A stretch of DNA of 64,000 bases. Origin: Blastococcus aggregatus. Its GTDB lineage: Bacteria; Actinomycetota; Actinomycetes; Mycobacteriales; Geodermatophilaceae. Below are positions 1 through 9,305 of the stretch, piece after piece; the stretch's first letter is position 1; each line of letters starts with the position of its first letter. The notes beneath the pieces were generated by a model, which was not told the origin of the DNA, made no database searches, and was given only the letters and a program-made list of their open reading frames with translations. Location of the stretch: positions 620,001-684,000 of the forward strand of contig NZ_OBQI01000002.1 of the NCBI RefSeq assembly GCF_900221005.1. The letters are read 5' to 3'. Position numbers and translations under genes: made by a program.

Positions 1-14
1 TGCTCAGGCTTCAC
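1..14 (-). CDS. first codons of a gene cut by the left edge
   Basis: A GTG at 14-12 overlaps the TGA of the uracil-DNA glycosylase gene in the GTGA arrangement used by its neighbours, and opens a frame reading V-K-P-E before the window ends. Only four codons are visible, so the product cannot be identified. In many actinobacteria tsaE lies near alr and the hydrolase, so that is a guess from context only. Confidence 0.3.
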
Positions 15-649
15 GCGGTCCCCTCCGACGACGCCGCGACGGCGGTGAGGTCGGCCAGCAGCCCGGCCCGGGGCGCCCCCTTCGGGCCGAACCGGATCGC
101 CGCCGACGGGTGGTAGGTGGCCCAGACGGCGCGCCCGTCGACGTCGTGCGGGCGGCCGCGGACGGTGGCGAGCACGGTCCGCGGCCCCAGGAACCACTTC
201 GCCGACGACAGGCCGAGCGCGACGACCACCCGGGCGTCCAGGAGCTCGAGCTGGCGGCGCAGCCAGCCGCTGCAGCGCGCCACCTCCGGGGCCTTCGGCG
301 TCCGGTTGGCCGGCGGCCGGCACTTCACGATGTTGAGCACGGCCACCTCCGCCCGGTCCAGTCCCGCCTCGCCGAGGAGCTGGTCCAGCAGCTGACCCGA
401 CCTCCCCACGAACGGCCGGCCCGTCTCGTCCTCGGTCGCGCCCGGCGCCTCGCCGACGAGGACGAGGCGCGGCCGGCCCGACGCCGGGACGTCGCCGACG
501 ACGACGTGCTGCCGGGTGGCGGCCAGCTCGGGACAGGCGACGCACCCGCGGGCGGCGGTGGCCAGCGCGGCCCAGTCGGGCGCCGCGGCCGCGGTGCGCG
601 CCACCTCCTCGGCGGGCGCGTCCAGCCGCGGGGGGCGCGGTGCGGCCAT
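11..649 (-). CDS. uracil-DNA glycosylase, family 4 (Fe-S)
   Basis: Predicted 212-residue base-excision-repair enzyme that removes uracil (deaminated cytosine) from DNA. The GEAPG motif at residues 66-70 and the HPS motif at 180-182 mark the active site. Four cysteines (C36, C39, C110, C126) sit in the CxxC, NxxKCRPPxNR and ExxxC contexts that bind the [4Fe-4S] cluster of family 4. The ATG at 649 was chosen because it lies 2 nt after the stop of the upstream hydrolase; upstream extension of the frame has no similarity. It is the last complete member of the acpS-nnr-alr-hydrolase-udg chain. Family 5 (UdgB) is less likely because motif 1 is GEAPG. Cytosine deamination is a plausible burden in such a GC-rich genome. 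Confidence 0.9.
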   Translation of the reverse strand: MAAPRPPRLDAPAEEVARTAAAAPDWAALATAARGCVACPELAATRQHVVVGDVPASGRPRLVLVGEAPGATEDETGRPFVGRSGQLLDQLLGEAGLDRAEVAVLNIVKCRPPANRTPKAPEVARCSGWLRRQLELLDARVVVALGLSSAKWFLGPRTVLATVRGRPHDVDGRAVWATYHPSAAIRFGPKGAPRAGLLADLTAVAASSEGTA

Positions 650-651
650 CG

Positions 652-1827
652 TCAGCTCCCCGCCTGCACGGCGGTGACCCGGCGCAGCAGGGCGGTGAGC
701 GCATCGCCGACCACGCCGGGCTTCTCCAGCAGCACCATGTGCCCGGCGTCGGGGATGACGACGAACTCGACCCTGCCGTCGCCCTCCGGCCCGAGTCGCT
801 CCACGAGCAGCTCGCTGTGCTCCTTGGGGATCATCCGGTCCGCATCGCCGGTGAGCACCAGGGTCGGGACGCGGCGCAGCGGGTCCAGCGAGCCGGTCTC
901 GTCCAGGCCGGCCAGCGAGGGGTAGAACTCCGCGATCACCTCGACCGGCGTCCCGGCGATCATCGCGTCGACGTAGTGCACCAGCGCCGGGTCGACGTCG
1001 GCCGAGGCGAAGGACAGCGACCGGGTGACGATCGAGACGAGGTCGGCGGTCACCCGGCGGGTGCGCTCGGCGAAGGCGGGACGCCGCCGCATCGTCCACG
1101 CCGCGACCGGGAGCACCGCCGCCCGGACGCGGGTGAGGAACTCGGGCAGCCCGAAGTTCAGCTCGGCCAGGTTGCCGCTGGAGGTCGAGATCAGTGCCGC
1201 GCCGACGACCCGGGTGCCGAACAGGTCCGGCCGCAGCGAGGCCAGCCCCATGACGGTCATGCCGCCCATGGAGTGACCGACCAGCACGACCGGGCCACGC
1301 GGCACCCGCGCCTCGAGCACGGCGGCCAGATCGCCGGCCAGCTGCGCGATGGTCGAGTTCTCGCTGGCCCCGCGGCCCGAGGCCCCGTGCCCGCGCTGGT
1401 CGTAGAAGACCAGCCGGGCCGTGGGCCGGTGCCCGTTCGCCGTGGCCAGCTGCGCCCCGAGGGTCCGGCGCTGGAAGGCCCAGGAGTGCAGCGACAGCGC
1501 GTAGCCGTGCACGAAGACGACGGTCAGCGGGGCGTCGTGCGGGCCGACCTCCTCCACGTTGAGCAGCACGCCGTCGTCGGCGCGGACGAACGCCGTGCGG
1601 TCGGCGCGGCGGGCGTCGGGACCGAGCGGGTCGCTCGCGCGCAGCTCCGCCTCGGGCACCTCCGCCAGATCGGCCGCGCGGGGCCAGCCGACGTCCAGCC
1701 GGCGCCGGGCGATGCGGGTGAGGGCGACGCCCGCCGCGGTGCCGGCCGCGGCGAGCCCGACGACCGCGCCGACGACGCCGACGGTGTGCGCGGAGGGGTG
1801 CGGGAGGTGGTGCGGTTCGCGGGCCAT
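652..1827 (-). CDS. alpha/beta-hydrolase with N-terminal hydrophobic segment
   Basis: A 391-residue alpha/beta-hydrolase-fold enzyme. An oxyanion-side HGY is at 107-109, the nucleophile elbow GHSMGG holds Ser186, the acid is probably Asp330 (GDADxxxxP) and His363 (DAGH) completes the triad. Residues 15-38 are hydrophobic and may be a membrane anchor or uncleaved signal, followed by RRR on the cytoplasmic side. The ATG at 1827 overlaps the alr stop (TGATG), so translation is coupled to alanine racemase. An alpha/beta-hydrolase after alr is a recurrent actinobacterial arrangement. The substrate is unknown; esterase, lipase or haloperoxidase-like activities are all possible. Confidence 0.85.
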   Translation of the reverse strand: MAREPHHLPHPSAHTVGVVGAVVGLAAAGTAAGVALTRIARRRLDVGWPRAADLAEVPEAELRASDPLGPDARRADRTAFVRADDGVLLNVEEVGPHDAPLTVVFVHGYALSLHSWAFQRRTLGAQLATANGHRPTARLVFYDQRGHGASGRGASENSTIAQLAGDLAAVLEARVPRGPVVLVGHSMGGMTVMGLASLRPDLFGTRVVGAALISTSSGNLAELNFGLPEFLTRVRAAVLPVAAWTMRRRPAFAERTRRVTADLVSIVTRSLSFASADVDPALVHYVDAMIAGTPVEVIAEFYPSLAGLDETGSLDPLRRVPTLVLTGDADRMIPKEHSELLVERLGPEGDGRVEFVVIPDAGHMVLLEKPGVVGDALTALLRRVTAVQAGS

Positions 1828-2972
1828 CAGCGCGTGCCGGCCGTGCCGACGTAGCGGCGGGTGAAGCGGCCCCCGACCCGGGTGACCAGCTCGTAGTGGA
1901 TGGTGTCGGCGGCGTCGGCCCACTGCTGCGCCGTCGGCTCGCCGTCGTCGCCGGGGCCCCACAGCACCACGTCGTCGCCGGCGCCGATGGCGTCGTCCCC
2001 GACGTCGAGCACGAACTGGTCCATGCACACCCGGCCGGCGATGCGCCGCTGCGCGCCTGCGGCCAGGACCGGCGCCCGGTTGCCCACAGCGCGGGGGATG
2101 CCGTCGGCGTAGCCGACCGGCACGAGCGCCAGGGTCGTCTCCCGCTCCGTGACGTAGGTGTGGCCGTAGGAGACGCCCGAGCCGGCGGGCACGCGCTTGG
2201 TGTGCGCCACCTGCGCGCGCACGGTCATGGCGGGGCGGAGGCCGTACTGCAGGGGGTCACCGCCCAGCGGGTCCAGGCCGTACAGGGCGATGCCGGGGCG
2301 CACCAGGTCGAACCACGTCTCGGGCAGCGCGATGGTGGCGGCCGAGTTCGCCAGGTGCCGCCGGGCGTCGGTGAGTCCCGCGTCGCGGGCGACCGCGGTC
2401 GCCTCCTCGAAGACCCGCACCTGCGCACCGATCGTGGGATGGGTGGGCGCGTCGGCGTAGGCCAAGTGGCTCCACAGCCCCACGACGGCGACGTCGCCGT
2501 CGGCCTGCGCGCGCGCCGCGGCGGCGACCAGCCCGGGCCACTCGCCGGGGGTGGCGCCCTCGCGGGAGAGCCCCGTGTCGATGGCCAGGTGCACGCGTGC
2601 GGTCCGCCCGGCCGCCTGCGCGGCGGCGACGACCTCGTCCAGGCCCCAGCCCGCGTTGACGGAGAGCTCGACGTCGGCCGCCAGGGCCGCGGCGACGTCC
2701 GCGCCGGGGCCGTTGAGCCAGGCGAGGACCGGCGCGGTCACTCCCGCTGCCCGCAGGGCGAGCGCCTCGTCGACGACGGCGACGCCGAGCGCGTCCGCGC
2801 CCCCGGCCAGCACCGCGCGGGCGGCGGGAACCAGACCGTGCCCGTAGCCGTCGGCCTTGACCACGGCCATGAGCGGCCGATCGACGCGCGCGCGCAGCAC
2901 GGCGGTGTTCGCCGCGATGGCGTCGAGGTCGACCACCACCTCGGCGCGGCCGGATCCAGGGGTCGAGGTCAC
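1827..2972 (-). CDS. alr: alanine racemase
   Basis: PLP-dependent racemase making D-alanine for peptidoglycan. The 381-residue length is normal. The PLP lysine is K39 in VVKADGYGHG and the second catalytic base is Y269 in GVSYGHTY; the C-terminal beta-domain carries the conserved CMDQ segment. The start overlaps the nnr stop by 4 nt (ATGA) and the stop overlaps the hydrolase start by 1 nt, placing it inside a tightly packed operon that also makes holo-ACP synthase and the NAD(P)HX repair enzyme. A start further upstream lacks family similarity. Confidence 0.97.
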   Translation of the reverse strand: MTSTPGSGRAEVVVDLDAIAANTAVLRARVDRPLMAVVKADGYGHGLVPAARAVLAGGADALGVAVVDEALALRAAGVTAPVLAWLNGPGADVAAALAADVELSVNAGWGLDEVVAAAQAAGRTARVHLAIDTGLSREGATPGEWPGLVAAAARAQADGDVAVVGLWSHLAYADAPTHPTIGAQVRVFEEATAVARDAGLTDARRHLANSAATIALPETWFDLVRPGIALYGLDPLGGDPLQYGLRPAMTVRAQVAHTKRVPAGSGVSYGHTYVTERETTLALVPVGYADGIPRAVGNRAPVLAAGAQRRIAGRVCMDQFVLDVGDDAIGAGDDVVLWGPGDDGEPTAQQWADAADTIHYELVTRVGGRFTRRYVGTAGTR

Positions 2973-4441
2973 GCGCCCGAGTCTCCCAGCCCGTCCACCG
3001 GGATCCCGCGCACACGCCCGACGGCCTCCGGCAACCGCCGCACCAGGTCCCCGGCGATCAGCGGTCCGCGCCGCGCGGCGAGCTGGCCGGTCCGGCCGTG
3101 CAGGTGCGCGGCGACCGCGGCGGCCTCTGCCGCGGGCAAGCCGGTGGCCAGGAGCGCGCCGGCGATGCCGCTCAGGACGTCGCCGGTACCGGCGGTGGCC
3201 AGGTCCGCGGTACCCGTCCCGTTGACGAACGCCGTCCCGTCGGGATCGGCGACGACGGTGCCGTCGCCCTTGAGCAGCACGACGGCGCCGAGCTCGGCGG
3301 CGAGCCGGCGGGCGGCGCCGATCCGGTCGGCGCCGACGGGCGCACCGAACCGCTCGAACTCGCGGTCGTGCGGCGTGAGCACGGTGGGAGCGCTCCGCCG
3401 CCGCACCAGCCCCGGCTCACGGGCCAGCAGGGTGAGGGCGTCGGCGTCGACGAGCACCGGCACGTCGGTGGCCAGCACCTCGGCGAGCACGTCGCGCGCC
3501 GCGTCGTCGGTGCCCATCCCGGGGCCGACCACCCACGCCTGCACCCGTCCGGCCTCGCCGGGTCGCCCCGCGGTGACGATGGCCTCCGGCCACGCCGCCC
3601 GCACGCCCTCGGCCGCGGCTCCGGCGTAGCGGACCAGCCCGGGCCGGGTGCGCAGCGCAGCGCCCGTGCACAGCACCCCGGCGCCCGGGTAGGTGGCCGA
3701 GCCCGCGACCACGCCGACGACGCCCTGCGAGTACTTGTCGTCGCCGGCCGACGGCGGCTCCAGGCGGGCGGCCGCGTCGGGGTCGGTGAGCTGCCGGACG
3801 CCCGGCGGGGGCAGGTGCGGAGCCAGACCGATGTCGACCAGGTGCACCCGCCCGGCGTGCCCCCGCCCCTCCCCCACGACCAGGCCGCGCTTGACCGCCC
3901 CGAAGGTGACCGTGTGCATCGCCGGGAACGCGACGCCGTCCACCGCCCCGGTCGAGGCGTCCACGCCACTGGGGACGTCGACCGCGACCGTGATGCCCGC
4001 GCCCTCGGCCGCCGCCCGGGTGAGCTCGGCTGCGTCGGGACGGAGCCCCCCGCGGCCGCCGATGCCGAGCATCCCGTCGAGCACGAGGTCGGCCCGGGCG
4101 ATGAGCTGATCCGTGCCCCTGTCCCCCGCCGCGGCGACGCGCCCACCGGCGCGGCGGAGCGCGGCCAGCCCGGCCGGGTGCGCGCGCTGGGGGTCGAGCA
4201 GGACGGCGGTCACCCGGGCACCGCGGCCGGCCAGGGAGGCGCCGGCGAACAACGCGTCGCCGCCGTTGTTGCCGCCCCCGACCAGCAGGACGACCCGGCG
4301 CCCGTAGGTGGAGCCGAGCAGCCGGGCGCAGACCGTCGCGAGGCCGGTGGCAGCCCGCTGCATGAGGGTGCCGGGCGGGGTGGCGGCCAGCAGCGGCGCC
4401 TCGGCGGCGCGCACCTCGTCGGCGGTGAACAGCCCGATCAT
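2969..4441 (-). CDS. nnr: bifunctional NAD(P)H-hydrate epimerase / ADP-dependent dehydratase
   Basis: A two-domain, 490-residue metabolite-repair enzyme that epimerises and dehydrates NADHX and NADPHX back to NAD(P)H. The N-terminal YjeF_N epimerase domain (about 1-210) has the [16 protein letters not shown] loop. The C-terminal ribokinase-like dehydratase domain (about 220-480) has GPGMGTDD and the ADP-binding GTGDVLSG motif. The fused order matches the bacterial Nnr family. It overlaps acpS upstream and alr downstream by 4 nt each, so it is translationally coupled to both. Confidence 0.95.
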   Translation of the reverse strand: MIGLFTADEVRAAEAPLLAATPPGTLMQRAATGLATVCARLLGSTYGRRVVLLVGGGNNGGDALFAGASLAGRGARVTAVLLDPQRAHPAGLAALRRAGGRVAAAGDRGTDQLIARADLVLDGMLGIGGRGGLRPDAAELTRAAAEGAGITVAVDVPSGVDASTGAVDGVAFPAMHTVTFGAVKRGLVVGEGRGHAGRVHLVDIGLAPHLPPPGVRQLTDPDAAARLEPPSAGDDKYSQGVVGVVAGSATYPGAGVLCTGAALRTRPGLVRYAGAAAEGVRAAWPEAIVTAGRPGEAGRVQAWVVGPGMGTDDAARDVLAEVLATDVPVLVDADALTLLAREPGLVRRRSAPTVLTPHDREFERFGAPVGADRIGAARRLAAELGAVVLLKGDGTVVADPDGTAFVNGTGTADLATAGTGDVLSGIAGALLATGLPAAEAAAVAAHLHGRTGQLAARRGPLIAGDLVRRLPEAVGRVRGIPVDGLGDSGA

Positions 4442-4827
4442 CCGGCGTCCCCGCGGACGACTCCCTCGGCGACGACGATCGCCGAGGCGATCCCACCGTC
4501 GTGGCTGAGCGAGAGGTGCCAGCTCGTCACGCCGAGCTGGGCCGCACGGCCGGCGACGCTGCCGCGCACCTCGAGGTGCGGGCGGCCGTGATCGCCGACG
4601 GTGACCTCGGCGTCGTGCCAGTGCAGGTCACCCGGGGCGCCGAGGGCCTTGGCCAGCGCCTCCTTGGCGGCGAACCGCGCGGCCAGCGACTCACCGCTGC
4701 GGGGGGCCCCCGACGGGGTGGACTGCTCGGCCGCGGTGAACAGCCGGTCGCGCAGACCCGGGGTGCGCTCGAGCGACATGGCGAACCGCTCGACCGGCAC
4801 CACATCGATCCCGACCCCGATGATCAC
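4438..4827 (-). CDS. acpS: holo-[acyl-carrier-protein] synthase
   Basis: Transfers 4'-phosphopantetheine from CoA to the serine of acyl carrier protein. The 129-residue length and motifs fit Acp[13 protein letters not shown] with Mg-binding D8, and [12 protein letters not shown] with Mg-binding E56, then a C-terminal HLSLSHDGG strand. It starts with GTG at 4827 and its stop overlaps nnr (ATGA). It heads the acpS-nnr-alr-hydrolase-udg operon. The gap to glmS behind it carries two palindromes, so this operon probably has its own promoter. Confidence 0.96.
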   Translation of the reverse strand: MIIGVGIDVVPVERFAMSLERTPGLRDRLFTAAEQSTPSGAPRSGESLAARFAAKEALAKALGAPGDLHWHDAEVTVGDHGRPHLEVRGSVAGRAAQLGVTSWHLSLSHDGGIASAIVVAEGVVRGDAG

Positions 4828-4886
4828 GCGACCAGTCTGCCGCGCCGCCGTCCGGCCCGCCGCACGCCGTCCTCCCTCACCGCAGC

Positions 4887-4946
4887 GCGTCCTCCCTCAC
4901 CGCACACCACGAGGGAGGACGCTCGGGGATCAGGTCACCTGATCCC
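4887..4946. repeat. two adjacent palindromes between glmS and acpS
   Basis: A 12-bp perfect inverted repeat (gcgtcctccctc at 4887-4898, gagggaggacgc at 4911-4922) encloses a 12-nt loop. A further direct copy of the tcctccctcaccgca core lies just left, at about 4870-4884. It is followed at once by a 10-bp palindrome around position 4936 (gggatcaggt / acctgatccc). The first could end glmS transcription or be a dispersed extragenic palindrome; the second looks like a dimeric-protein operator or a short terminator. No long T-run is present on either side. Confidence 0.6.
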
Positions 4947-4954
4947 GGCGCGAC

Positions 4955-6832
4955 CTACTCGACGGTGACCGACTTCGCCAGGTTGCGCGGCTGGTCGACG
5001 TCCAGACCCCGGGTGGTGGCGATCTCGCACGCCAGCACCTGCAGCGGCACGGTGGTGACCACGGGGGCCAGCAGCGTCGGGGTGCGCGGCACGCGGATCA
5101 GGTGGTCGGCGTAGGGGACGACGTCCTCGTCGCCCTCCTCGGCGATCACGATGGTGCGCGCACCCCGGGCCCGCACCTCCTGGATGTTCGAGACGACCTT
5201 GCCGTGCACCGACTCGCGGCTGTGGGGTGAGGGCACGATGACGACGACCGGCGTCCCCTGGTCGATGACGGCGATGGGCCCGTGCTTGAGCTCGCCGGCC
5301 GCGAAGCCCTCGGCGTGGATGTAGGCCAGCTCCTTGAGCTTGAGCGCTCCCTCCAGCGCGACGGGGAACCCGACGTGCCGGCCGAGGAAGAGGACCGTGT
5401 CCGCGTCGGCCAGCGAGCGGCCGAGGGCGCGGACCTCGTCCATGCCCGTCAGCACCTGCGCGACGGCGTCCGGGAGCTTGCGCAGGTCCTCGACGATGGC
5501 GGCGACCTCGTCCTCGTACTTCATCCCGCGCACCTGGGCCAGGAACAGGCCGACGAGGTAGCAGGCGACGATCTGGCTGAGGAAGGCCTTGGTCGAGGCG
5601 ACGGCGATCTCGGGGCCGGCGTGGGTGTAGAGGACGGCGTCGGACTCCCGCGGGATGGTCGACCCGTTGGCGTTGCAGATGGCCAGGACGCGGGCCTTCT
5701 GCTCCTTGGCGTGCCGCAACGCCATGAGGGTGTCCATCGTCTCGCCCGACTGGCTGATGACGATGACCAGCGTGGAGCGGTCCAGGACGGGGTCGCGGTA
5801 GCGGAACTCGCTGGCCACCTCGACCTCGACCGGGATGCGCGTCCAGTGCTCGATGGCGTACTTGGCGATGAGCCCGGCGTGGAAGGAGGTGCCGCAGGAC
5901 ACGACGAAGATCTTGTCGATGTCGCGCAGTTCCTGGTCGGAGAGGCGGACCTCGTCGAGGATCAGGTTGCCGTGGTCACCGAGCCGGCCGAGCAGGGTGT
6001 CGGCGATGGCCTTCGGCTGCTCGGCGATCTCCTTGAGCATGAACCAGTCGTAGCCGCCCTTCTCGGCGGCCGCGGCGTCCCAGTCGACGGTGTAGGCGGT
6101 GGGCTCGACGGCGGCGCCCGCGAAATCGGTCACGGTGACGCCGGCGGTCCGGTCGATCTGGACGATCTGGTCCTGCCCGAGCTCGAGGGCGTTGCGGGTG
6201 TGCCCGATGAAGGCGGCGACGTCGGAACCCAGGAAGTACTCGGCAGTCCCGTCGGCTGTCTCTCCGACGCCGACGACCAGGGGGCTGCTGCGCCGGGCCG
6301 CGACCAGGGTGTCGGGCTCCGCGGCGTGCGTGGCGACGAGGGTGAAGGCGCCCTCCAGCCGGCGGCAGATCGCACGCATGGCCTCGGCCAGCCGGCCCTC
6401 GCCCTCGGGCGCGTCGGCGTAGGCGGCGGTCAGCAGGTGCGCGGCCACCTCGGTGTCGGTGTCCGAGCTGAACTCGATGCCGGCGGCCTCGCACTCGGCG
6501 CGCAGCGAGGCGAAGTTCTCGATGATCCCGTTGTGGACGACCGCGACGTCACCGCCGGTGGAGACGTGGGGGTGGGCGTTGCGGTCGGTCGGCCCGCCGT
6601 GGGTGGCCCACCGGGTGTGGCCGATGCCGACGGTCGCGGCCGGCAGCGGCCGGTCGGCGAGCACCTTCTCCAGGTTGGCGAGCTTGCCGGCCTTCTTCGC
6701 CGAGCTCAGCTCACCCTCGGCGACGACGGCGATGCCCGCCGAGTCGTAGCCCCGGTACTCCAGGCGCCGCAGACCCTGCAGGACCACCTCCGTGGCGTCC
6801 TGAGGACCGACGTAACCAACGATTCCGCACAT
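4955..6832 (-). CDS. glmS: glutamine-fructose-6-phosphate aminotransferase (isomerizing)
   Basis: Makes glucosamine-6-phosphate from fructose-6-phosphate and glutamine, the first step to UDP-GlcNAc. The 625-residue protein has an N-terminal Ntn glutaminase domain with nucleophile C2 (MCGIVGYVG), then two SIS sugar-isomerase domains (CGTSFHAG; SQSGETMDTL), and the expected C-terminus DQPRNLAKSVTVE. It lies directly downstream of glmM, the next pathway enzyme, but is separated from it by about 107 nt. The promoter -10 sits 7 nt before the ATG, so the mRNA may be leaderless. No glmS ribozyme is seen, as expected outside Firmicutes. Confidence 0.97.
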   Translation of the reverse strand: MCGIVGYVGPQDATEVVLQGLRRLEYRGYDSAGIAVVAEGELSSAKKAGKLANLEKVLADRPLPAATVGIGHTRWATHGGPTDRNAHPHVSTGGDVAVVHNGIIENFASLRAECEAAGIEFSSDTDTEVAAHLLTAAYADAPEGEGRLAEAMRAICRRLEGAFTLVATHAAEPDTLVAARRSSPLVVGVGETADGTAEYFLGSDVAAFIGHTRNALELGQDQIVQIDRTAGVTVTDFAGAAVEPTAYTVDWDAAAAEKGGYDWFMLKEIAEQPKAIADTLLGRLGDHGNLILDEVRLSDQELRDIDKIFVVSCGTSFHAGLIAKYAIEHWTRIPVEVEVASEFRYRDPVLDRSTLVIVISQSGETMDTLMALRHAKEQKARVLAICNANGSTIPRESDAVLYTHAGPEIAVASTKAFLSQIVACYLVGLFLAQVRGMKYEDEVAAIVEDLRKLPDAVAQVLTGMDEVRALGRSLADADTVLFLGRHVGFPVALEGALKLKELAYIHAEGFAAGELKHGPIAVIDQGTPVVVIVPSPHSRESVHGKVVSNIQEVRARGARTIVIAEEGDEDVVPYADHLIRVPRTPTLLAPVVTTVPLQVLACEIATTRGLDVDQPRNLAKSVTVE

Positions 6833-6839
6833 TTGAGCC

Positions 6840-6845
6840 AGGCTA
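6840..6845 (-). promoter_or_regulatory. probable glmS -10 element (leaderless)
   Basis: TAGCCT on the minus strand ends 7 nt before the glmS ATG at 6832. This is the spacing typical of leaderless actinobacterial promoters (TAnnnT, then start about 7 nt later). No good -35 is seen and there is no Shine-Dalgarno sequence. Confidence 0.4.
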
Positions 6846-6939
6846 CCGGCAGTGGCGGACCGATCCGTCCACCACGCGCGAACGGCGCAGGGCAGCGCCT
6901 CAGGGGCACCCGTGGGCCCCAGTCGTCACACCCGTCGGG

Positions 6940-8283
6940 TCAGTCGACGGCGGCGACCACGCCCGCCAGGCGCTGCGCCACCCGGTCGGCCTGTTCCTGG
7001 GTGGGCGCCTCGACCATGACGCGCACGAGCTGCTCGGTGCCGGAGGGCCGCAGGAGCACCCGGCCGGTGCTGCCCAGCCCCGCCTCCACCGCGTTGACCG
7101 CCTCGGCGACCGAGTCGCTCTCCACCACGGCGATGCGGTCGCGCACCGGCACGTTGATCAGCACCTGCGGGAGCTTCTGTACCACCCCGGCCAGCTCGGC
7201 CAGCGACCTCCCGGTCACCGCCATGCGTGACATGAGCGCCAGGCCGGTGAGCACGCCGTCGCCGGTGGTCGCGTGGTCCAGGAACACCAGGTGGCCGCTC
7301 TGCTCCCCGCCGAGGCTCAGGTCGCCCGCGCGGAGCGCCTCGAGGACGTAGCGGTCCCCCACGGCGGTGGTCTGGACGGCGATGCCGGCGTCGCGCATCG
7401 TGAGGTGGAAGCCGAGGTTGCTCATCACGGTGGCGACGACGGTGGCGTCCCTGAGGGCGCCGCGCTCGTGCAGCGCCAGCGCGCAGATCGCGAGGATCGC
7501 GTCGCCGTCGACGACGTGCCCGTCGGCGGTGACCGCCAGGCAGCGGTCGGCGTCCCCGTCGTGGGCGAGACCGAGGTCGGCACCCTGGGCCCGGACCGCC
7601 TCGATCAGCGGCTCCAGGTGCGTCGAGCCGATCCCGTCGTTGATGTTCCAACCGTCGGGCGCGCAGCCGATGGCGTGCACCGTCGCACCGACGCGCCGGT
7701 AGACCTCGGGCGCGACGCCGGCGGCCGCACCGTGTGCCCCGTCGACGACGACCGAGATCCCGCTCAGCGGCTGGTCGACGGTGGACAGCAGGTGGGTGAC
7801 GTACTCGTCGACCGCGCCGGTCAGCTCCCGGACGCGGCCGATGGCGGCGCCGGTGGGCCGCAGCCCGTGCTGGTGGCCATCGGCGACCGCGGCCTCGATC
7901 GCGACCTCGACGGCGTCGGGCAGCTTGTGCCCACCCCGGCTGAACAGCTTGATGCCGTTGTCCGGCATCGGGTTGTGGCTGGCCGAGATCATGACGCCGA
8001 GGTCGGCGCCGGTCGAGGCGGTGAGGTGCGCCAGTGCCGGCGTCGGGACGACGCCGGCGAGGAGCACCTCGGCCCCCGCGCTCGTCAGCCCCGCCACCAC
8101 GGCGGCCTCGAGCATCTCCCCGCTGGCCCGGGGGTCACGGCCGACGACCGCGACGGGACACGAGGTCCCGTCGCGGTCGGCGAGCACGCCTGCGGCGGCG
8201 CGAGCCACCGAGAGCGCCAGCTCCGGCGTGAGGTCGGCGTTGGCACGACCCCGGACGCCGTCGGTCCCGAACAGGCGACCCAC
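6940..8283 (-). CDS. glmM: phosphoglucosamine mutase
   Basis: Converts glucosamine-6-phosphate to glucosamine-1-phosphate for UDP-GlcNAc synthesis. The 447-residue protein has the phosphoserine motif ISASHNP with S102, the metal-binding DGDADR loop, the sugar-binding GEQSG loop and the C-terminal phosphate-binding RPSGTE. It begins only 11 nt after rpsI and so belongs to the rplM-rpsI-glmM transcript, a common actinobacterial linkage of ribosome and cell-wall supply. glmS follows on the same strand. Confidence 0.97.
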   Translation of the reverse strand: MGRLFGTDGVRGRANADLTPELALSVARAAAGVLADRDGTSCPVAVVGRDPRASGEMLEAAVVAGLTSAGAEVLLAGVVPTPALAHLTASTGADLGVMISASHNPMPDNGIKLFSRGGHKLPDAVEVAIEAAVADGHQHGLRPTGAAIGRVRELTGAVDEYVTHLLSTVDQPLSGISVVVDGAHGAAAGVAPEVYRRVGATVHAIGCAPDGWNINDGIGSTHLEPLIEAVRAQGADLGLAHDGDADRCLAVTADGHVVDGDAILAICALALHERGALRDATVVATVMSNLGFHLTMRDAGIAVQTTAVGDRYVLEALRAGDLSLGGEQSGHLVFLDHATTGDGVLTGLALMSRMAVTGRSLAELAGVVQKLPQVLINVPVRDRIAVVESDSVAEAVNAVEAGLGSTGRVLLRPSGTEQLVRVMVEAPTQEQADRVAQRLAGVVAAVD

Positions 8284-8294
8284 GGACGTACCGG

Positions 8295-8714
8295 TCAGCG
8301 CTTGGAGTACTGAGGCGCCTTGCGGGCCTTCTTGAGTCCGTACTTCTTCCGCTCGACGACCCGCGGGTCACGGTTCAGGAAGCCGGCCTTCTTGAGGACC
8401 GGACGGTCGTCGGGCTCGATCTCGATCAGCGCGCGGGCGATGCCCAGGCGCAGCGCACCGGCCTGGCCGGAGACGCCGCCACCGTGCAGCAGGCCGACGA
8501 CGTCGTACTGGTCGGCCTTCTCGAGGATGACGAACGGCTCGCGGATGAGCTGCTGGTGCACCTTGTTCGGGAAGTAGTCCTCGATGGTGCGGCCGTTGAG
8601 CTTGAACTGGCCGGTGCCGGGGAGGAGGCGCACGCGGACGATGGCCTCCTTGCGGCGACCGACGGTCTGGATCGGACGCCCGTCGGCGTCGGTCACGGTC
8701 AGAGCGCTGGTCAC
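8295..8714 (-). CDS. rpsI: 30S ribosomal protein S9
   Basis: S9 of 139 residues. The core starts at about [15 protein letters not shown], with the [19 protein letters not shown] block, and ends in the basic [12 protein letters not shown] tail that reaches the P-site tRNA. A short N-terminal extension of about 15 residues is present, as in other actinobacteria. Its start overlaps the rplM stop by 4 nt, so L13 and S9 are coupled as in most bacteria. Confidence 0.98.
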   Translation of the reverse strand: MTSALTVTDADGRPIQTVGRRKEAIVRVRLLPGTGQFKLNGRTIEDYFPNKVHQQLIREPFVILEKADQYDVVGLLHGGGVSGQAGALRLGIARALIEIEPDDRPVLKKAGFLNRDPRVVERKKYGLKKARKAPQYSKR

Positions 8715-9154
8715 TGGGCCACCTGCTTGATCTCGTAGTTCTGGGGCTGCTGCGCAGCGTGGGGGTGCTCGGGGCCCGCGTAGACCTTGAGCTTCTTGAG
8801 CATCTGACGGCCCAGGCTGTTGTGCGGCAGCATGCCCTTGACCGCGCGCTCGATGACGCGGTCCGGGTGGGTGCGCAGCTGGTCGCCGACGTTGATGGTC
8901 TTCAGGCCACCCGGGTGGCCGGAGTGGCGGTAGGCCACCTTGTTCTCACGCTTGTTGCCCGTGAGGGCGACCTTCCCGGCGTTGACGATGACGACGAAGT
9001 CACCGACGTCGACGTGCGGGGCGTACTGCGGCTTGTGCTTGCCGCGCAGGATCTGCGCGGTCTGGCTGGCCAGTCGGCCGAGCACCACATCGGTGGCGTC
9101 GATGACGAGCCAGGCCCGGTCGATCTCGCCGGGCTTGGGGGTGTACGTGCGCAC
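8711..9154 (-). CDS. rplM: 50S ribosomal protein L13
   Basis: L13, an early-assembly 50S protein. With a GTG start at 9154 it is 147 residues, the usual length, beginning [21 protein letters not shown] lies about 9 nt upstream. A longer frame to 9265 adds sequence without similarity and was rejected. It is first in rplM-rpsI-glmM, with an extended -10 promoter about 100 nt upstream. Confidence 0.98.
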   Translation of the reverse strand: MRTYTPKPGEIDRAWLVIDATDVVLGRLASQTAQILRGKHKPQYAPHVDVGDFVVIVNAGKVALTGNKRENKVAYRHSGHPGGLKTINVGDQLRTHPDRVIERAVKGMLPHNSLGRQMLKKLKVYAGPEHPHAAQQPQNYEIKQVAQ

Positions 9155-9263
9155 GGCGCTCGTGTCCTCCGTCGTTGTCGGGAAGGCTGGTGGGATCGCC
9201 TCACCGAGTACGGGAGACGTCGCGACGCGCGGGCACCAACCAGCTGACGCGCGCCAGCCGGTC

Positions 9264-9269
9264 ACGATA
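9264..9269 (-). promoter_or_regulatory. probable rplM promoter -10 (extended)
   Basis: The minus strand reads TGGTATCGT, an extended -10 (TGn-TATCGT), about 110 nt before the rplM GTG. No convincing -35 is visible 17 nt upstream. It would give a leader of roughly 100 nt. Confidence 0.5.
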
Positions 9270-9305
9270 CCAGCCGCGGGGACGCGGCCTCGCCGTGCGG
9301 GCGGG

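Noticed and set aside
2257..3015. Arg/Gly-rich frame overlapping alr on the same strand
   Set aside because: Out-of-frame shadow of alr with extreme Arg content; alr has complete catalytic motifs.
4870..4922. Repeated tcctccctc units as a CRISPR array
   Set aside because: Only two direct and one inverted copy with no regular spacers and no cas genes.
6833..6939. A glmS ribozyme before glmS
   Set aside because: The gap is too short for the ribozyme fold and the family is confined to Gram-positives of other phyla; the promoter appears to abut the ATG.
9155..9265. Longer N-terminus for L13
   Set aside because: The extra 37 residues lack similarity, while GTG 9154 has a good ribosome site and gives the family length of 147.
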